A program made the position numbers and the translations under genes. DNA of 64,000 bases from Paralichthys olivaceus (taxonomy: Eukaryota; Chordata; Actinopteri; Pleuronectiformes; Paralichthyidae). Below are positions 11,996-29,050 of the stretch, one piece after another (within the stretch, counting starts at the first letter, position 1; every line of letters starts with the position of its first letter). The notes under the pieces were generated by a model. That model was not told the origin of the DNA. It saw nothing but the letters and a program-made list of their open reading frames with translations, and ran no database searches. The DNA is taken from NCBI RefSeq assembly GCF_024713975.1, contig NC_091096.1, positions 17,146,458 through 17,210,457 of the forward strand, written 5' to 3'.

Positions 11996-14900
11996 GAATA
12001 CAAAATAAACTTCTGAAGCTGAGTCACTGAAGCTTTTTGAATTTTGTTTTAAGCACAACAACATTTATCAATCTATTTCAAGTCTTGAGAGGAAAAGAGT
12101 ACCATGAAGTGCCAGAAGTGAGGGAGTCTTTAGTCTCTAGTGTTTACAGGAGAAACAATTTCACAAAAGTCACCATGGGTCATTTGAACAATACTGCAGT
12201 ACCACCTTAAGCACCCTATAGTTGAATTAAAAAAAACGAAAAACAGAAAGAAAGCGAAAGCCTTATTACTTCTCTCACTGTTGTTTTTTTTTTTTACCGA
12301 TAGCCTTCATGGGTCATCTAACCTTGGGCGTGTTCTCGTCAAAGCAGACATTCAGTGTACAGGTACATTCTCTGAAATTACCATTACATGTGACTTGGTG
12401 AGGAAACAGTCAATTTGCCTTTGCCAAATATATTTTACATCGAAAAATAAATATGAGGACATGGATCGACATTTAGAAATGCTGAAATGCAAACGAGCGA
12501 CCGATGCTGAGCTCACTGTGTGTTGTGACGGGTCAGAGTGTGGCCACAGTGGACGGGCATCTGGACAGCATCATGCAGGGAAGTAAGAGTTTAGCAGCAG
12601 CTGTTGGGTTTGGATTTACCCATGGACAACAGAGATACAGACATATGTATCATTAGTACATGAAGAAGCCCCGACCCTTCAGGATGCAACTTATTCTGAC
12701 TGCTTTTCCATTCACCGGCTAAATAAAACATGTTGCACGTGTGCAGAACATTTCAATGCCCTTTATAGTGGTTAAGATGCAAAGTGCACATTAAACATAA
12801 AAATAGTAAGCTAGGATATACTACAGTGTGACTATAGCTCTTCCCAAAGTGATTCCTTCACAACTGCCTTTCGCACCAAATGACACAAAAGAAAAAAATG
12901 ATCAGATTCACAGAACAAAAGCAAACACCACTTTACAAAAAAACAAAAAAAAACAAAACCCACAGGAACAGAGAGCGATACAGAGGAGCGACGTCTGCAC
13001 ACTGTGTGTGCAGTACATGTGCTGCTGCTTTACTCACGCAGCATCAGCTGGCACTGAAAAATATAAAGGTCAATTTCTTTGTTGCTGTGAATCGGTTGTG
13101 TTAGAGATTATTGCATAGTTTGGAAATCTTAAAGATAGCTGTTAAATTGACACAAAAATGAAACATCTTTTTCTGGTTTGTGCTTCACTCTCATAATCAA
13201 TCCAATCCAAAATAATAATATAACAATATACAGATTAACTTTGTTTCCATAAACAGGACCGGATTCAGTTCTTTTCATGAAGTCAAAAGCTGTATCGGTA
13301 ATAATACAAACATATAATAAAACATAACATAAAATGCAAAATAATTCCTTATAATTTAGTTATAAAGCAAACTGTAAAATGGCCAGTTTGCAAAGGGATT
13401 TTCTGATTCAAGCTGCTTGATAGTGAACTGAACTCAGCCCTGGTGCCAAGTTAATCTCTATATTGTATTTTCACCTGCACAAAGATTTGCAATTTACTGC
13501 AAAACAGAAATGTACGCCATTGATTATCATCTGAAAGTATCTGATACCACCATGTGTCAACCAGGTTTAGAGGAAGTAAACACCAGCATGAAGACACTTC
13601 CCAGTGACCGAGGCTCTGCACTGATTCTGAATGTCTTGATCTTAGATGGAAGAGAAAGGAATCTAATGGGACTTATAGAGTTTAAGTGTTATACTTTTTG
13701 TTATTTTACACAGAATGAAACTGTTAAATCTCTCTAATCTTCTGAGCCACCATTACAACCTTAAGTTTGTCTTTATCCTGGATGACACCACTCTCTTAAA
13801 GGCCCTGAAAACATCAACTGCTAACAATGAGTGTTGTGGTACATGAATCGGCATCTTTGTTTTATCTGCATGTGTTTTTTTGTCTGCACTCAGGTTTGAA
13901 GTGTTCGCAGATCTTTCTGAAAATGAACGTCATGCATTTTTGTGCACTGATCAGGATTTGGCGACATATGAATTGGAATCTGACGTGTCAAATTTGATCA
14001 AACCACACCAACACAGTACTGATGAACATCAGTATTTGAGTTAGTCAAGCATCAATCTGCTTGATAATAAGTAAAGAGCAGAATATCTGTTGTTACTAAA
14101 ATATACTTTTACAACCAAATTTTCTGGGACTTAAAAAAAAGAGTAGAAGCTGATATTAACAACACAGTGTGTACTAGTTTGAGATATATCACCCTTTCTT
14201 TACTGTGTAATATCAAAAAATGAACATACAAATAAACTTAAATGGCACTCAGAAAGTCCCCTTAAATCCAATCAGTCTGCACCAGATTTTAAACACTCAT
14301 AGACATCAGTCCTCTAAATGTGCCTGATTTTATTAATAAAGATCAATTAATTATTTACTGGTAAAACAGTTAATATTGAAAACACCTCCACCACCATCTC
14401 GTGAAGAAACATATTTCTGGATCTGCATGGTCAGAATTTGTCAGCACGCAGCCAACCGACGATAAATTTCGCCCTTCATGCAGGAAGCACCAAAAACTAG
14501 TGCAGAACCATCACAAGCATCACCACGAGGTCACTTTATGCTGGTGTCACTTCAAACCTGCTCAATCCTCTATAATGTGCACAAACCTCAGCACGTCTAG
14601 CAGCTGTGACGGCATCCTTATTATCAAACCAGAAAGTGTGTCAAAATGACGCTGTAGTTCTTGTCGTGGTCTCTTGTGACACCCATAAAGTAGATCACCT
14701 GACTTGAATGACCAACCGTGTTCCCCTATGGCCAGCACAGAGTCATGACATGGGTCCCATTCAGTCACCAGAGTGTCAGCTCTTTTTTTTTTTTTTTCTT
14801 CTTTTTTTTTTTGGTGTAGAGCTCACGTTGAAATAGGAGCCATGACTGAACTGCTTTTGTAAAATCTGTAAACTAATCAAAACTACATGAATGCATTAAA

Positions 14901-16174
14901 ATAATAACAAAATTAAATAATAAAGTAGGAAAATAAATATTATTCCAAACAAGGCTTTTTTTTTAAATAGTCACTCTCCATCTTGACGCTGGAAGCCAGT
15001 GTGTATGTCACACGATTCACCTCAGAGAGTGATGCTCATCAGCCTGAGAAGATGGCCGCTCTCAGTCTCAGCGGTGAACGTGCTAATCAGCCCCTGCGCA
15101 TACACGACTGCTTCTCACTCAGCTAAGATCATGGACACAGATTCCACTAAACATGCTCCCACATGTACTGTAGAGCTCAACAGTCTTATGTGTTACAAGT
15201 GTCTGTATGCAAGATATGCAAAATGGATCTTTTTTTATTTCCTGATCGACAGACTCGGCCATGACCAGGACACTCCTTGAGCAGGACGTGCAGGATGGTG
15301 ATTTGAAACACATGACTATATCTGCCATCAGAAGAAAAAAACGGAATAAAAAACAAATTATAAGTGCTATAGCTATACACTATTTTGGTATTTCATGAAT
15401 AGCATTCAGGGCAGTTTGAAGTTTTTTGGTCAGTTTAAGGTAACCTCTCAAAGGTTATGATAAAACCTCTACAGACCTCACTCTGTGTGAGCACTCTCTT
15501 TTAGAGGGCTTGCTATGGCTGTCTCAGTAAACTCAGTATACAGTACATTTAAGTGTTAGTGTTAATGTCAGAAAATAGATATGAAACTCATTTCCACATC
15601 TCATGCTCACAATTATTCGACTGGTCTCATTGCAGCAATATTAGACACATCTACCAATGATTTCCCTTTCCTATCAAGAAACTAATAATAATCCAACTAC
15701 TTATTTCAATTCATGAAGACATGTCAGGATTATGAGATTGTGTTTTTGTGCTCTAGAGACGTCAACCATCATGGCTGCTTCTTTTTTTTTCTTTTCTTTT
15801 TTTTTTTTGCTTGGCATCAAAAGACGTCATAAGGATTCATCTCTGTTGGAGAAGGTGACAAGGGTCCAACAGGACCATGTTGCACAGATGCAACAGCCAC
15901 ATGTTCAACACTAAATGTGAGCGGACATTTTTGGAAACAGTCGATGGAAGGGGGGGGGTTCTCTCAAGCCTAAAGTGTAGGATTTACAATATAATAACAA
16001 TCAAACTCTGATATCAACTCTATGGGGCATTCCAGCATTCCCTAGAGGGGCATGTTTCTGTAACCAGTCTAGCGGAGGAATGGATTCTTATCATCCCTAG
16101 AGAATAGAGGAGCTTTCATGATGATTTGAGGGTGAGTGTTTTTTTGTTTTTTTTCTTTTGAGACTGAGCGGAAG
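11356..16174. other. Gene-free region downstream of stc1, probably including its 3' UTR
   Basis: No coding exon recognised. It contains an AT microsatellite (11950-11996), poly-T tracts near 14782-14812 and 15780-15808, and many short A/T runs. Mammalian STC1 has a long 3' untranslated region, so a sizeable part just below 16175 is probably stc1 3' UTR. I could not identify its polyadenylation site. Confidence 0.45.
11950..11996. repeat. TA-rich microsatellite
   Basis: Near-pure alternation of T and A, with two TTTATA-type interruptions. Confidence 0.9.
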
Positions 16175-19247
<3,073 letters not shown>

Positions 19248-19448
19248 CGTCCTCCTCTCAACACAGCTCATCACACAACTGAACGCAAAGGGACGCCTCC
19301 TGCTCTGCGTGGGATTCCTAAAAGAAACGACGCTCCAAACGCGAGCAGAGCAACAATATGTGGCACAAGTACAGGCAGCCAGCAAAACGTGTCCACACCG
19401 GACTCCTCACTATCCCTTTGACAGATGCCGATGTCAGGTCTGCACGGG

Positions 19449-19496
19449 TTTATATGGGAGCGCTGCGCGTTACGAGTTTGGCGTGCGGACCAATCA
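19449..19496 (-). promoter_or_regulatory. stc1 core promoter: TATA box and inverted CCAAT box
   Basis: On the minus strand a perfect TATAAA lies at 19454-19449, within CCATATAAACC, about 200 bp upstream of the ATG. This predicts a start site near 19420 and a 5' leader of roughly 175 nt. About 40 bp further upstream, CCAATCA on the plus strand (19490-19496) is an inverted CCAAT box of the NF-Y type. Surrounding sequence is GC-rich compared with the flanks. Confidence 0.7.
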
Positions 19497-19560
19497 GAGC
19501 GCAGCATCCAGGACCGTGCTCCTGCTCCCTCCGCTAAACTAATTGATAAAATCAGTTAAC

Positions 19561-22500
19561 ACTGTAGATGCTCCGGCTCTATACACCTCAAGGTTGTGAT
19601 TTCTTATGAGCAACGAAACATATATTTCTCATAGTGGAAGTTTCTATTACTCCACCTTCTCCATCTACCTGTGCCCTCAGCTTCACCTGAACCTCACCAC
19701 ATCCATGAAGCATCACATCTTTGATTGATTCCTTGGCTATGAAGTGGTCAGTTCATTCATGAGACATGGCATAAAGGGTTACTGATACATTACCTGGTGT
19801 ACGGATGTCGAGATGTTGTTTCACTACAACTTGTCTTTTGCTTGGAGGGAGGATGGTCTGATGTTTTAGGAAGAACTGAAGAGGGATTTTATTTTCTTCG
19901 TTCCCTAAATTACTGGCAGCTACACTTACCAGCATGATACTGTAATTCCACAGTGTACTTATAATGTAATTCCACAACAACAGCTTATCACGGTGAAAAA
20001 ACATTTACAGTACAATACTAGTTTGTTTGCCATACTTTTATTTTAGCTTTCCTATTGTAGTTTCCAATCACAGTTTATTGGTGTATAATGTATTTAAGTA
20101 CTGCAGCATGTGATGATTACAACATCATTTAAAATCCTACATTTCAAAATGAAAACCCCTCAAAATTGGTAGTATACAAATGGCCCGGAGAAGACATGGC
20201 CTCACAGTATCAGGCTTTTATAACCAAATGAAATATCGAACAAACAAATGTTTTACACTTTTGCTGAAGTGTAAAACATTTGCTGACTTTTCCTAATGCT
20301 GAACAGGTTCAATATTTATATAGTGAATGTATTGATAATGTATTTCCATCATGGAATTTATTTTCAAAGAAAGATTTATTGATATCAGATCAGAAACCTC
20401 TCTTAGCCCCGACCGCCAGTCAAACTAAATTCCGTAAATCTGACCACAGCTAATGATCTCATATTATGAAAATCATATTCTATTGTTAATATTTGAAGTG
20501 GTGACACATTTAGATTCCTTTAGTCCAAAGTATTACAGAGTATTTAACCAAGCAGTGTTTTAGTCAAATGTGATGCTTACTGTCCCACACTTAAATGCCT
20601 TTGCCCAAATATCAACCCAGAATATTCAAATGTCAGGTCATTTATTATCACTGGCATTTTCCTGAGCCGTGCCCACTGATGACTCCATTGTTTAGCTCAC
20701 GGAATCTACCGCACGTGGAGATTAACTACCTGCACTGTTGACATAAAGTGTGGATGGTGACTGTTGCTGACCTGATTCTCTATTCTTCTTTATTTGACGG
20801 AGAAATGTTGGCTCAGAGTCCACTTACTTGCAGCTGCACGTGCCGGCGCACAGAGGATGATGTGTGGGACTCGAAACTATCATTTATCATGGACGCTTCA
20901 CGCCTCTTCACCCAGCGCCATGCACCCATTACAGACAGAATCAGACACGATGGAGCTGGTTTTTCTCATGATCACAGAGGGGAGTTAAAAGAAATATGAG
21001 GAAGACTTTTGGTTTAGTTTTAACATCAGACGATTCTTTTTCAACTGAAATGAATTCCCTTCATTAACCTGAAAACATTTGTCCTCAGTAGGAGCCTCAG
21101 TCTGATTTATACTTTTACATAGTTTTCAGCTAGATTACTTTTCTCCTCCTGTGGTGTTTAAGCGAGCAGAGAGGGCCTTTCCTCTGTGTTCTGATTATCT
21201 GTGGACCATCGTTGTGCCATAACCTTAATTTCTCCAACAGCGTTGTCAGGAGTTGGGCACGATTTCCAGCTGTTGGCACCTTATGTCTAGTGGGGAATCC
21301 AAACATGGGCCCCTGCCAGCGGCACCAATGGACTTTATAAAGAAAAGATGATATGAAAGTAACATCCTAATAAAAGAGCCAATGTCTCTTTTCACAATCA
21401 ATTATTATCAGCATCGTAGTCTAAGACAGACATTAGCTGCACTCTAGACGTATAAGATTTGACAACTTGGACAGTTAAAACTAAGCTGGATCCCTTACAA
21501 CTCTTTCAGGGACCAAAAACCTAAGTAAGTGATTTAATTTACTTGATTGCTTGAAGGTTATAATTTGATGGCACTATTTATATACTATTTCAGAGCTTTT
21601 CGTCTTGTCTTATTTCAAAAAGTCTGTTGCGGTGAAGGAGTCTCCACAGTGATGGCTGGCTCTCCTCCCTGCAGATTTGGTGTGGAAAACAGGATGTCAA
21701 AGACCAACGTGCTTGCTTATTGGTTATGTCAGCACTCCTAAAACACCTGGAGACAACAACAATGTGAACAGTGTGTGAGATCCCAGGCAGATTCTGAGCT
21801 CATATTCATGCTCTCCATGAATATATTGCTGCTCTTGCATTTATCGCTCTCCCGTGTTATTTATTTTTTTCTCACTAAAGTGGGTGGGGGGTGTGCTGCT
21901 GAAACTGAAGACGTGAGACTGAGAGTTTATTCATGAGTTTTGGAAGTCGGTCTCATCCTTGTTAGCACATCACAGCAAACTCTCCCCTGCTGGATGGAGC
22001 CATACCACAAACACATTTGAGAATACCACTTGAGCGTCCTCTTGGGGGGGAAGGATAATGAATTCCTTTGTCAGGTAGAAGAAGGTGCTTCACCTTGTTT
22101 TCAGAAATATAACAGACAACGCAGAGGGCAGGGTTCACGCAAAGGACAGATCTGCTACAGAGAATCCACATACAGTCAGAGCGGCCTGCTGCAGCATGAC
22201 ACTTTTTGCATTCATTTACATTGAGGTGGATGAACTGATCCTCTGATTAGAAGTCACTTTGCATCGAAGTTAAATTCCCCCCCCCTCCCTGAGCTTATTG
22301 CTGTTTGCCTGACAGCAGCTTCCTCTGCAATTATATGATTACGAGATTGCTCATTATGAGCGAGAGATTTGAAATTAGTGTAATAAATGGGAGAGTCATC
22401 TTTTATCATGCACAAGCAAATGAATCACAAATATTGCTAATGTCTTCGCCGAAGCTTTGTTTTAACGAGTTTATTTAATGAGCTGCATAAAAACACTCCC

Positions 22501-22760
22501 AAGGTGTCACCTGAAGGACAGTGCAAGTCTAACTGCGTCCACCAGAGGGACTGTAGTCAGATGCTGCTGATTTACATGAGCTATAACTGTGAAGTAACAC
22601 CTCCAAACAGTCTGCTGGTGTGTGGGAGGGGTAAGATTATGATTTGTGAAATTTGAGATGTGGAGAGGAGACAGAGAAGACAAGACGCCCTGCAGGATTA
22701 TTATGACGTGCAGGTTACTCACATGTCAACGGTGTTGTGTTTGCACCTCCATTTAGATTT

Positions 22761-22763
<3 letters not shown>
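19561..22763. other. Start of the 36-kb gene desert
   Basis: No coding exon recognised upstream of stc1. The stretch 22290-22480 is noted separately as a possible conserved non-coding element. Confidence 0.5.

Positions 22764-22814
<51 letters not shown>
22764..22814. repeat. (TG)n microsatellite
   Basis: About 51 bp of uninterrupted TG dinucleotide. It creates a run of alternating Val and Cys in one forward frame, which is not coding. Confidence 0.97.
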
Positions 22815-22819
<5 letters not shown>

Positions 22820-24924
22820 TATGTGATGTTTGGTCCGGGGGATAAATCGTTTTGCTTTCTAGCGTTCACAGGAGAATAACACTTCATTATTAGGGAACTG
22901 TTTTGCAGGAGGAGGAGGTATGTGGAGAACTACGAAATAACCAGTATCTGTCCATCAGACGGAGCATCCAGCAGTGGCATCAGCTGTGAGACAATTTAGA
23001 GAGAGACACCCCCCCCCAACTGGTAAAAGAGAGACAATGTTAAAAATGTCAAGAAGAGATCTGGAATGAATAAACATCCTCCTATAAAGCTGTCAGGATG
23101 CAGAGAAAATGGATGTAAAGTCTATTGAAACACTATGATGAGAACAATTAGATTGAGATTTGGTTTCTGTGGGCACTGAGCAGCTAAGCCCATTTACTAT
23201 TGTCAGTGATATTTTTAGATGTGAAGTTTAAATGGCATTTGCAGGAAAACCTATGTTTGTCTTTTTAGCACATGATTATAACTGGAAAAAAATACCAATT
23301 TTTCATTCCCATCACCAGAAGTGAAGGTCTAATCTTGTGGGCTTATTTTCTTGAGGGTGTTACATTCATTTTGTCCTGCGTAGTATCTGAATGGATGGTG
23401 TTTTCCCTCTAACAGATGTCTGCATGACTCGAACACAATGCAAAAGCTCAGGGGACCAGCATTCCTGAATGTGTGTCCAGAATGAGTAGCATAGCAGGGC
23501 TATACATCTGGTGGCTGGAATGAAAACATGCTGCAGCTCTGAAACATTAGGAGCAAAACATTACATACACAAAGTCAACTGCTGCAAATGTTGTCATGGA
23601 TTTACTGCTCTGGAAAATAAGTGGGAATCAAAAAATTGTAATAACATAAACAGCTTATGCAAGATCATGTTTTGATGATACAGCTGGACGACTGTGAAGG
23701 AACATTTCTCATTAAGATGTCTTTCTAAATATGTTACATATAGTGTGAGAGTATGAAACAACCCTACAACAATAACTGATGATGATGATTCTTGTCTGAC
23801 CCTTAAATTTGAGTTACATCGATTTGGATCTTGCTGAGCCTCCTTGACCAGAGTTCATCCCTGACCTCAGCAAGTCTCATGTGGTCACATGCAAACATCC
23901 GTGCGGCTGAAGTGTCCTTGAAGAAGATACTGAATCTCAGCCTCTGTGGTTCTGTACAGCTGACCCACACTTTTACCTCCTGCACACAACTTATTTCTCC
24001 TCCTGCAATGATGCTGTTCACCCAGATCAGGAGCAAAAGGACAGAAAAAGTGCAGATTTGATGTTGTTTCTGCTTATTGTTGTTGTGTGTGTGTGTTTGG
24101 CTGTTTTTCCTGTTTTCTGTGGCAAGTCGGATTGGAAACATTTTTAATCAGAATGCTTTTGAAGTACAATTGTGGAAATAAGTGTTGTCTGCTTTCTTGG
24201 GCATTGCTGTTGAGGATACATTTGAAATACATTAATTTATCAGACCCACACTATTTCCCAAAGGGCAGAGCTCTATGAATCACTGACTGCATGACAGCAT
24301 AGAGCTTCATCATCGCTCCTGCAGCGTTGCCTTCGTGTAGCTGTTTGAAACACCTGTCATCTGGTAGATTTTTTTTGTATCCTCTGGTGCACAGGTGTGT
24401 GCAGTTACTGTTTCCCAAAGCAGCATGGGGGATTTAAATGTACTATAAATATAATTTACTTTGTAGTTTGCTTGAGCAACATCCACTGCAAATAAATATT
24501 AATGACACCATCATATATTCTGACTTCATCATCATAAAATCTAAAGAAACTTATCGGTATCCCAGCGCTTGACATGGGAAAGTCATGTGTGGAATTTGCT
24601 CGGTAAAATAAGAAATTCACAGTTTGAGATTTGCAACTTCCTGAATGATTTATTGGTCGTTTCAGACTTTTTAAATCTAATGTCATGGCTCTTCAGTCAA
24701 ACATGTTATATTTGTGGGTCAGTCCAATGTTTAAAGTGTTGAAGTACTTAATCGCTGCATTTTCATGTTTTCTATGCAGCGCACAAATATAGTTGTTTGA
24801 ATAAGGCAACAATGTCCTCAAGTTAAACTTTAACCTAACTCTCATGGATTTCAGATAATTACTGTCATTCTTTACATTCCGGCATCCAAGCACACACTTG
24901 CATTTGTGCAATAACGCCTCAGAT
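22815..24924. other. Gene desert with one unusual short ORF
   Basis: Mostly unremarkable sequence. The exception is a 112-codon minus-strand frame at 23803-24141, described on its own. Confidence 0.45.
23803..24141 (-). other. Unidentified ORF with a secretion-signal-like segment (doubtful gene)
   Basis: A 112-codon open frame. The first 30 codons run through a CA repeat and low-complexity sequence and are unlikely to be translated. Codons about 31-46 (TFSVLLLLIWVNSIIAG) look like the hydrophobic core and cleavage region of a signal peptide. They are followed by about 65 residues with three cysteines (ISC, VSC, FAC). I recognise no family. It could be a stray exon or a relic of an immune-type receptor, or chance. 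No neighbouring exon with compatible splice sites was found. Confidence 0.15.
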
Positions 24925-24942
24925 ACACACACACACACACAC
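24925..24942. repeat. (AC)n microsatellite
   Basis: Eighteen bases of AC alternation. Confidence 0.9.
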
Positions 24943-27900
24943 CCACGCTCACTCAGTCCTTGTACTTTGGAAGGAATCTGTCTGTATGCAGCATGCAGTA
25001 GTACCTAGCCTATGTTCCCTTCACCCAGCCATCTGGTTTCAGTTCAGACCCATCTGGATCTGTCTCCAGCCCAGGCATCTCAGGAATACATTTTGGAGGG
25101 GTGCCCACATCCGTTCACACAGACAAGTGTTTTCAATTACTCAATTTTAAATGTCTCTAAAACCCGAGTGATTGAGCTTTTTTTCCTCTTCTTGTAAAGC
25201 TGCAGTGGTGGTTAATACTTCTTTAAAAAGGGCTGCTTCAAAGGCAGATGGCTAACCAGTACATATAAGATGTCAACCGGGTTACACCTTGACGGCAGGG
25301 TCAAGTCACCGCTCCAATCTACAAGCCCGAGTGCAACCGTATTCACAGATCACAAACACATACTTGTTTGCTGATTTCAGCGCTACCGCAAATATCCTCT
25401 GGGGCGACATGAAGGAGCTGGAGAGCCGAGGAGTGATGAGAACCATGCAGAGAGCTCCACTCATATGAAAACTGACAGGACGATTCCACGAGCGGCCACA
25501 TCAAACAGAACGAGTCAGCTTTATGTGTTGTTGAGGTCTGAATCATGAAAAACAGAGGACATTTGAGGTTTATAGCAGTTTTTGATATATGCAACATCAG
25601 TTATTCATTTCTTAATTGGAATTTATGGCGGTCGCCTATTCCAATCTGCTGCGTTCATACAAATACAAAAATGGGATACAGGTAGTTTTGGATCCTACTT
25701 GTTGCTTCATGTATTTTCTGCAATTTTTCATATGTACATTCTAATAAAACCTTGTTTTGATAGATGATGTACAGCAGGAAGAGAAATATATGAAAGTGTG
25801 ATAAAAAAGTGTGTGATAAATATCTTAATATTTTCTATCACTGACAAAGAACTTCCATTTCTTACAGAGCTGTGTGCATGCTTTTCTGTGTGTGTGTGTG
25901 TGTGTGTCACACATTAACCCACCCAGATTAATTTCTGCTGTGTCAGAGTGACGCTTGTACGTGAATCTATTTTAAATTGTGACCAACAACACATTTTAAT
26001 GACTTCTATGACTAAACCAGTGGAGAGCTTCCCCAGGATGCCCATGGGCATGTACTCACACAGCTACAGTATTTCACATGGCTGTGTGATAAGGTCTGTA
26101 GTGTAGCACTTCTACATTGTCACAGGCGGTGGCAGTTAATCCAAAGGAAATACTGCCCCTTTTTTCAATTTGCATGCTAATACCATTCCTGATTTAATCT
26201 GATATGAGCTGCACAGTGGTAGCCCTCATATAAGTTACCCATCAGGCATCCACTCACCATCACTCACATCTATCTTGAATTAGTGCTGCAGCAGCTCGCA
26301 GCATCCTATTCAAATGTTGTAAGGCCTCCTTCAGACCCACAATAGCACTGCGTCAAAAGTGTAGCCTCACCATTCATTTCACTGAGATTACTGCATTGTC
26401 ATAGAGGGGGCCACCCATAAAAAAAGAAAAGAAAAGAAAACTAAACTTGGTCCTGGCTCGACTTTTGCCACAGCTCAGCGCAATGTCATCCAGCAATGCA
26501 ACTATTTGGACAATCAAATACGAACCAGGGACAGCTTAAGCACTTAAGTCTGGAGGGACGAAGCAGCTGTTTGTTTACAAACCAGCTGTTTATTAAGATG
26601 TAACTACGACCCATCGTTCCATTTTATTGCTTGGCGACTTCTGGCGGTCAAACACAAAACACAGGACTTTTCATTTCAGCTGACTGAAAATGTGAAAATC
26701 ATTTGTCCGGTAAGTTGGTGGAAACTCACCACATTCAACACCAGACACCAGGTGGCTAGGCAGGGTGTTCGGCTAGATCTAGAGCTGCTGAGGAGAACAG
26801 TCAGTCGCTCTGGATGAAGAGAAAAGCCTCCTCATCTGGACTATGAAGCTAGTGGATGGCATCTAAGGGGTGAGGCGATGCTGGGAATCACTGCTGAGTC
26901 CTCAGGAGGTGCTGTGGGGCCAGTCAGTGAACCTTGGGTGTGGTCCACTTGATAACCCATAGATGCCACCATGCACTCACTTGACCAACCTGCAGAATCT
27001 AGGCAGGTCTATGGGGACGTAGCATTTCAGTTGGAGAGCAGGACATTAAGATTTTGTAATGCTTTCGCTCCAATCCCTGTACTCACAGAGGCTCTGCTTG
27101 TGCTCAGATTTTCTCTGCTAGTTTTCAAACCATGTGATTGCATTTAGATATTTTGTTGTTTGAAGAGATTTCCTATGCTCAAGCTGCAGCTCCTCAAACT
27201 GAAAGATCACAGTCTTGACTAATGACAAGAAAACAACCCAGAGTGTCTCTTAAAGAAAGCTCCACACCTTTAAAGTTAAAGGCTGGATAGTATTGGTAGG
27301 GATCAGGAAGTCTATCCCTCCCATCTGCCACAGTGGAGGTCATCATTGATTGAGGGCAACAGGTTACATTATGTCAGCAAAACATCGAGGAAAAATTTAT
27401 TTGAATGTCTGAACAACTATTTCGTTCCAAACTGTCAGATATTGAAACATTTCTCAGCATAGGTGAAAGGTTTGACCTGCTGGTTGCGCTATGGGAAAAA
27501 ACAATTCGGAACAAGGCCAACATTGCCATATACTCATGCAGTAAGAATGGCTAAAAATAGAAGATATAAAGTAAATCGCTCTTCTGAAAGTATAATTAAA
27601 GGCTTGAAAGGATCTGGACGACAACATGGTCTGTTGATTGCACAATACAAAAAGAATCTGTAACCCATTTGCAAACTTGCAGCATTTATTACCAAATAAA
27701 GGCTAAGATTATTGCCAGAAATGGCATGTCTTTGCTACATTTGTGTGGTGAGATGCTGAAGTTATCACATTTATTCTTCTGGCGTTACTTTCTAATACTG
27801 TATCATTTATCTTTCAGGGAATACTCATCACAGTCAATGGGAGGTGCGGATTTTAGGATAAATGCAACCTAACTTTGACCCTTAAATGATGTACGCCATG

Positions 27901-28949
27901 TGCTGAGAATGAAATTGGGCATAAGCTGTTTTCCTGAAAAAACCTGCAGCGTTGGCCTGTTGCAGCATGTGTCTTGTTGTCTAATGAATAAATCTCATTA
28001 TTAACCCTGCCTGTGTGTGTATGGGCATTTGTGGTTGCAGTCTACTTTGTGGTTAAATGGATTTTCATTAAGGACCAATAGTGTATTGGAAAAAAAAGAT
28101 AAAACAAAGTTAATGTCCTTTGTTAGTTATACACATTATTTATTGAGCTCATGTTGCCTGCTCGTGTTTGTGTGTTGCAGAAAAAGTAAATAAAGCCTTA
28201 AAACTCCCCACATACACCAACAAGCTATAATTCTCACCATTACACTAATTCCCATGTTGTTAAATGTCTTTTATGCACAGCTTTTTTCCCGTAATGACCC
28301 GAAGTGAACAGAGTTTGAAATCTGGAGGACCGTTGTGGTTTTGATTTATGATGCTGGCGTGTTTCTCAATGGTTTTGCGGTATTCATCACATCTATGCTT
28401 AATCCCTAATCAGGGTTATGTGCATAGCACTCTATCAAGATCCCTTCAACATCGCTCAGAGAATGTGGACTTGGTAATTGAATTTGACCGTGGCTTATGG
28501 TGGGAACATGAGCCAGATGCCAGGATGTTTATGGTGTTGTTGCTTCGCGGGCAGCAGTGTACACAACCTCTGTCTATAACAAAAGCCAGATTTTCCATGC
28601 CCGGCGCATCCTCGTGGTCAAAACATGTAATTACTTGTGTCATAGTAATGAAACCGGTGTGAGTGATGATATGCATCAGTGACGGTCATTCCAGTGTGAG
28701 ACCGACAAAGAAAATGTTGCGATCATTTCCCATTATCACCTATTCATATCATTTTCATTGATTTTTACTTTACCATTTGCACCATTACCCATTAACTTGA
28801 TCATTTACCCTGTGTGCCAAAGCCTCATAACCATATGATTGTAAAACTAATTTATGTAACAGGGCCTGGAAATAATGGATTCAGATACCATTGATGGAAA
28901 CAAGTATCGCAGGTGGGGGCAGGAAGTCACCACCATCGAAGGGGCCCGG
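24943..28949. other. Gene desert
   Basis: No coding exon, RNA gene or clear transposon is recognised. A short TG run lies at 25887-25907. Open frames at 27454-27872 and 28348-28662 lack any domain or splice partner. The stretch 28440-28710 is noted separately as a possible conserved element. Confidence 0.45.
25887..25907. repeat. (TG)n microsatellite
   Basis: About 21 bp of TG alternation. Confidence 0.9.
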
Positions 28950-29050
28950 ACAGAGTGCGGAGGTTCAAGGAACTTTGATGGTCATTGCAGATCCCCTGGC
29001 ATTTCAATGCAAGGTTACACTCATACAAAATAACCAATCTGATAAATCCT
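28950..29050 (-). repeat. Possible LINE 3'-tail fragment
   Basis: Read on the minus strand, it runs from atgagtgtaaccttgcattg to aatgaccatcaaagttccttg. This resembles the 3' end of fish L2-like LINEs (a block about cattg...caatgacaataaagttccttga). A more convincing copy of the same type is at 31785-31905. Confidence 0.35.

Noticed and set aside
22660..22845. Frame encoding alternating Cys-Val
   Set aside because: Produced by the TG microsatellite.
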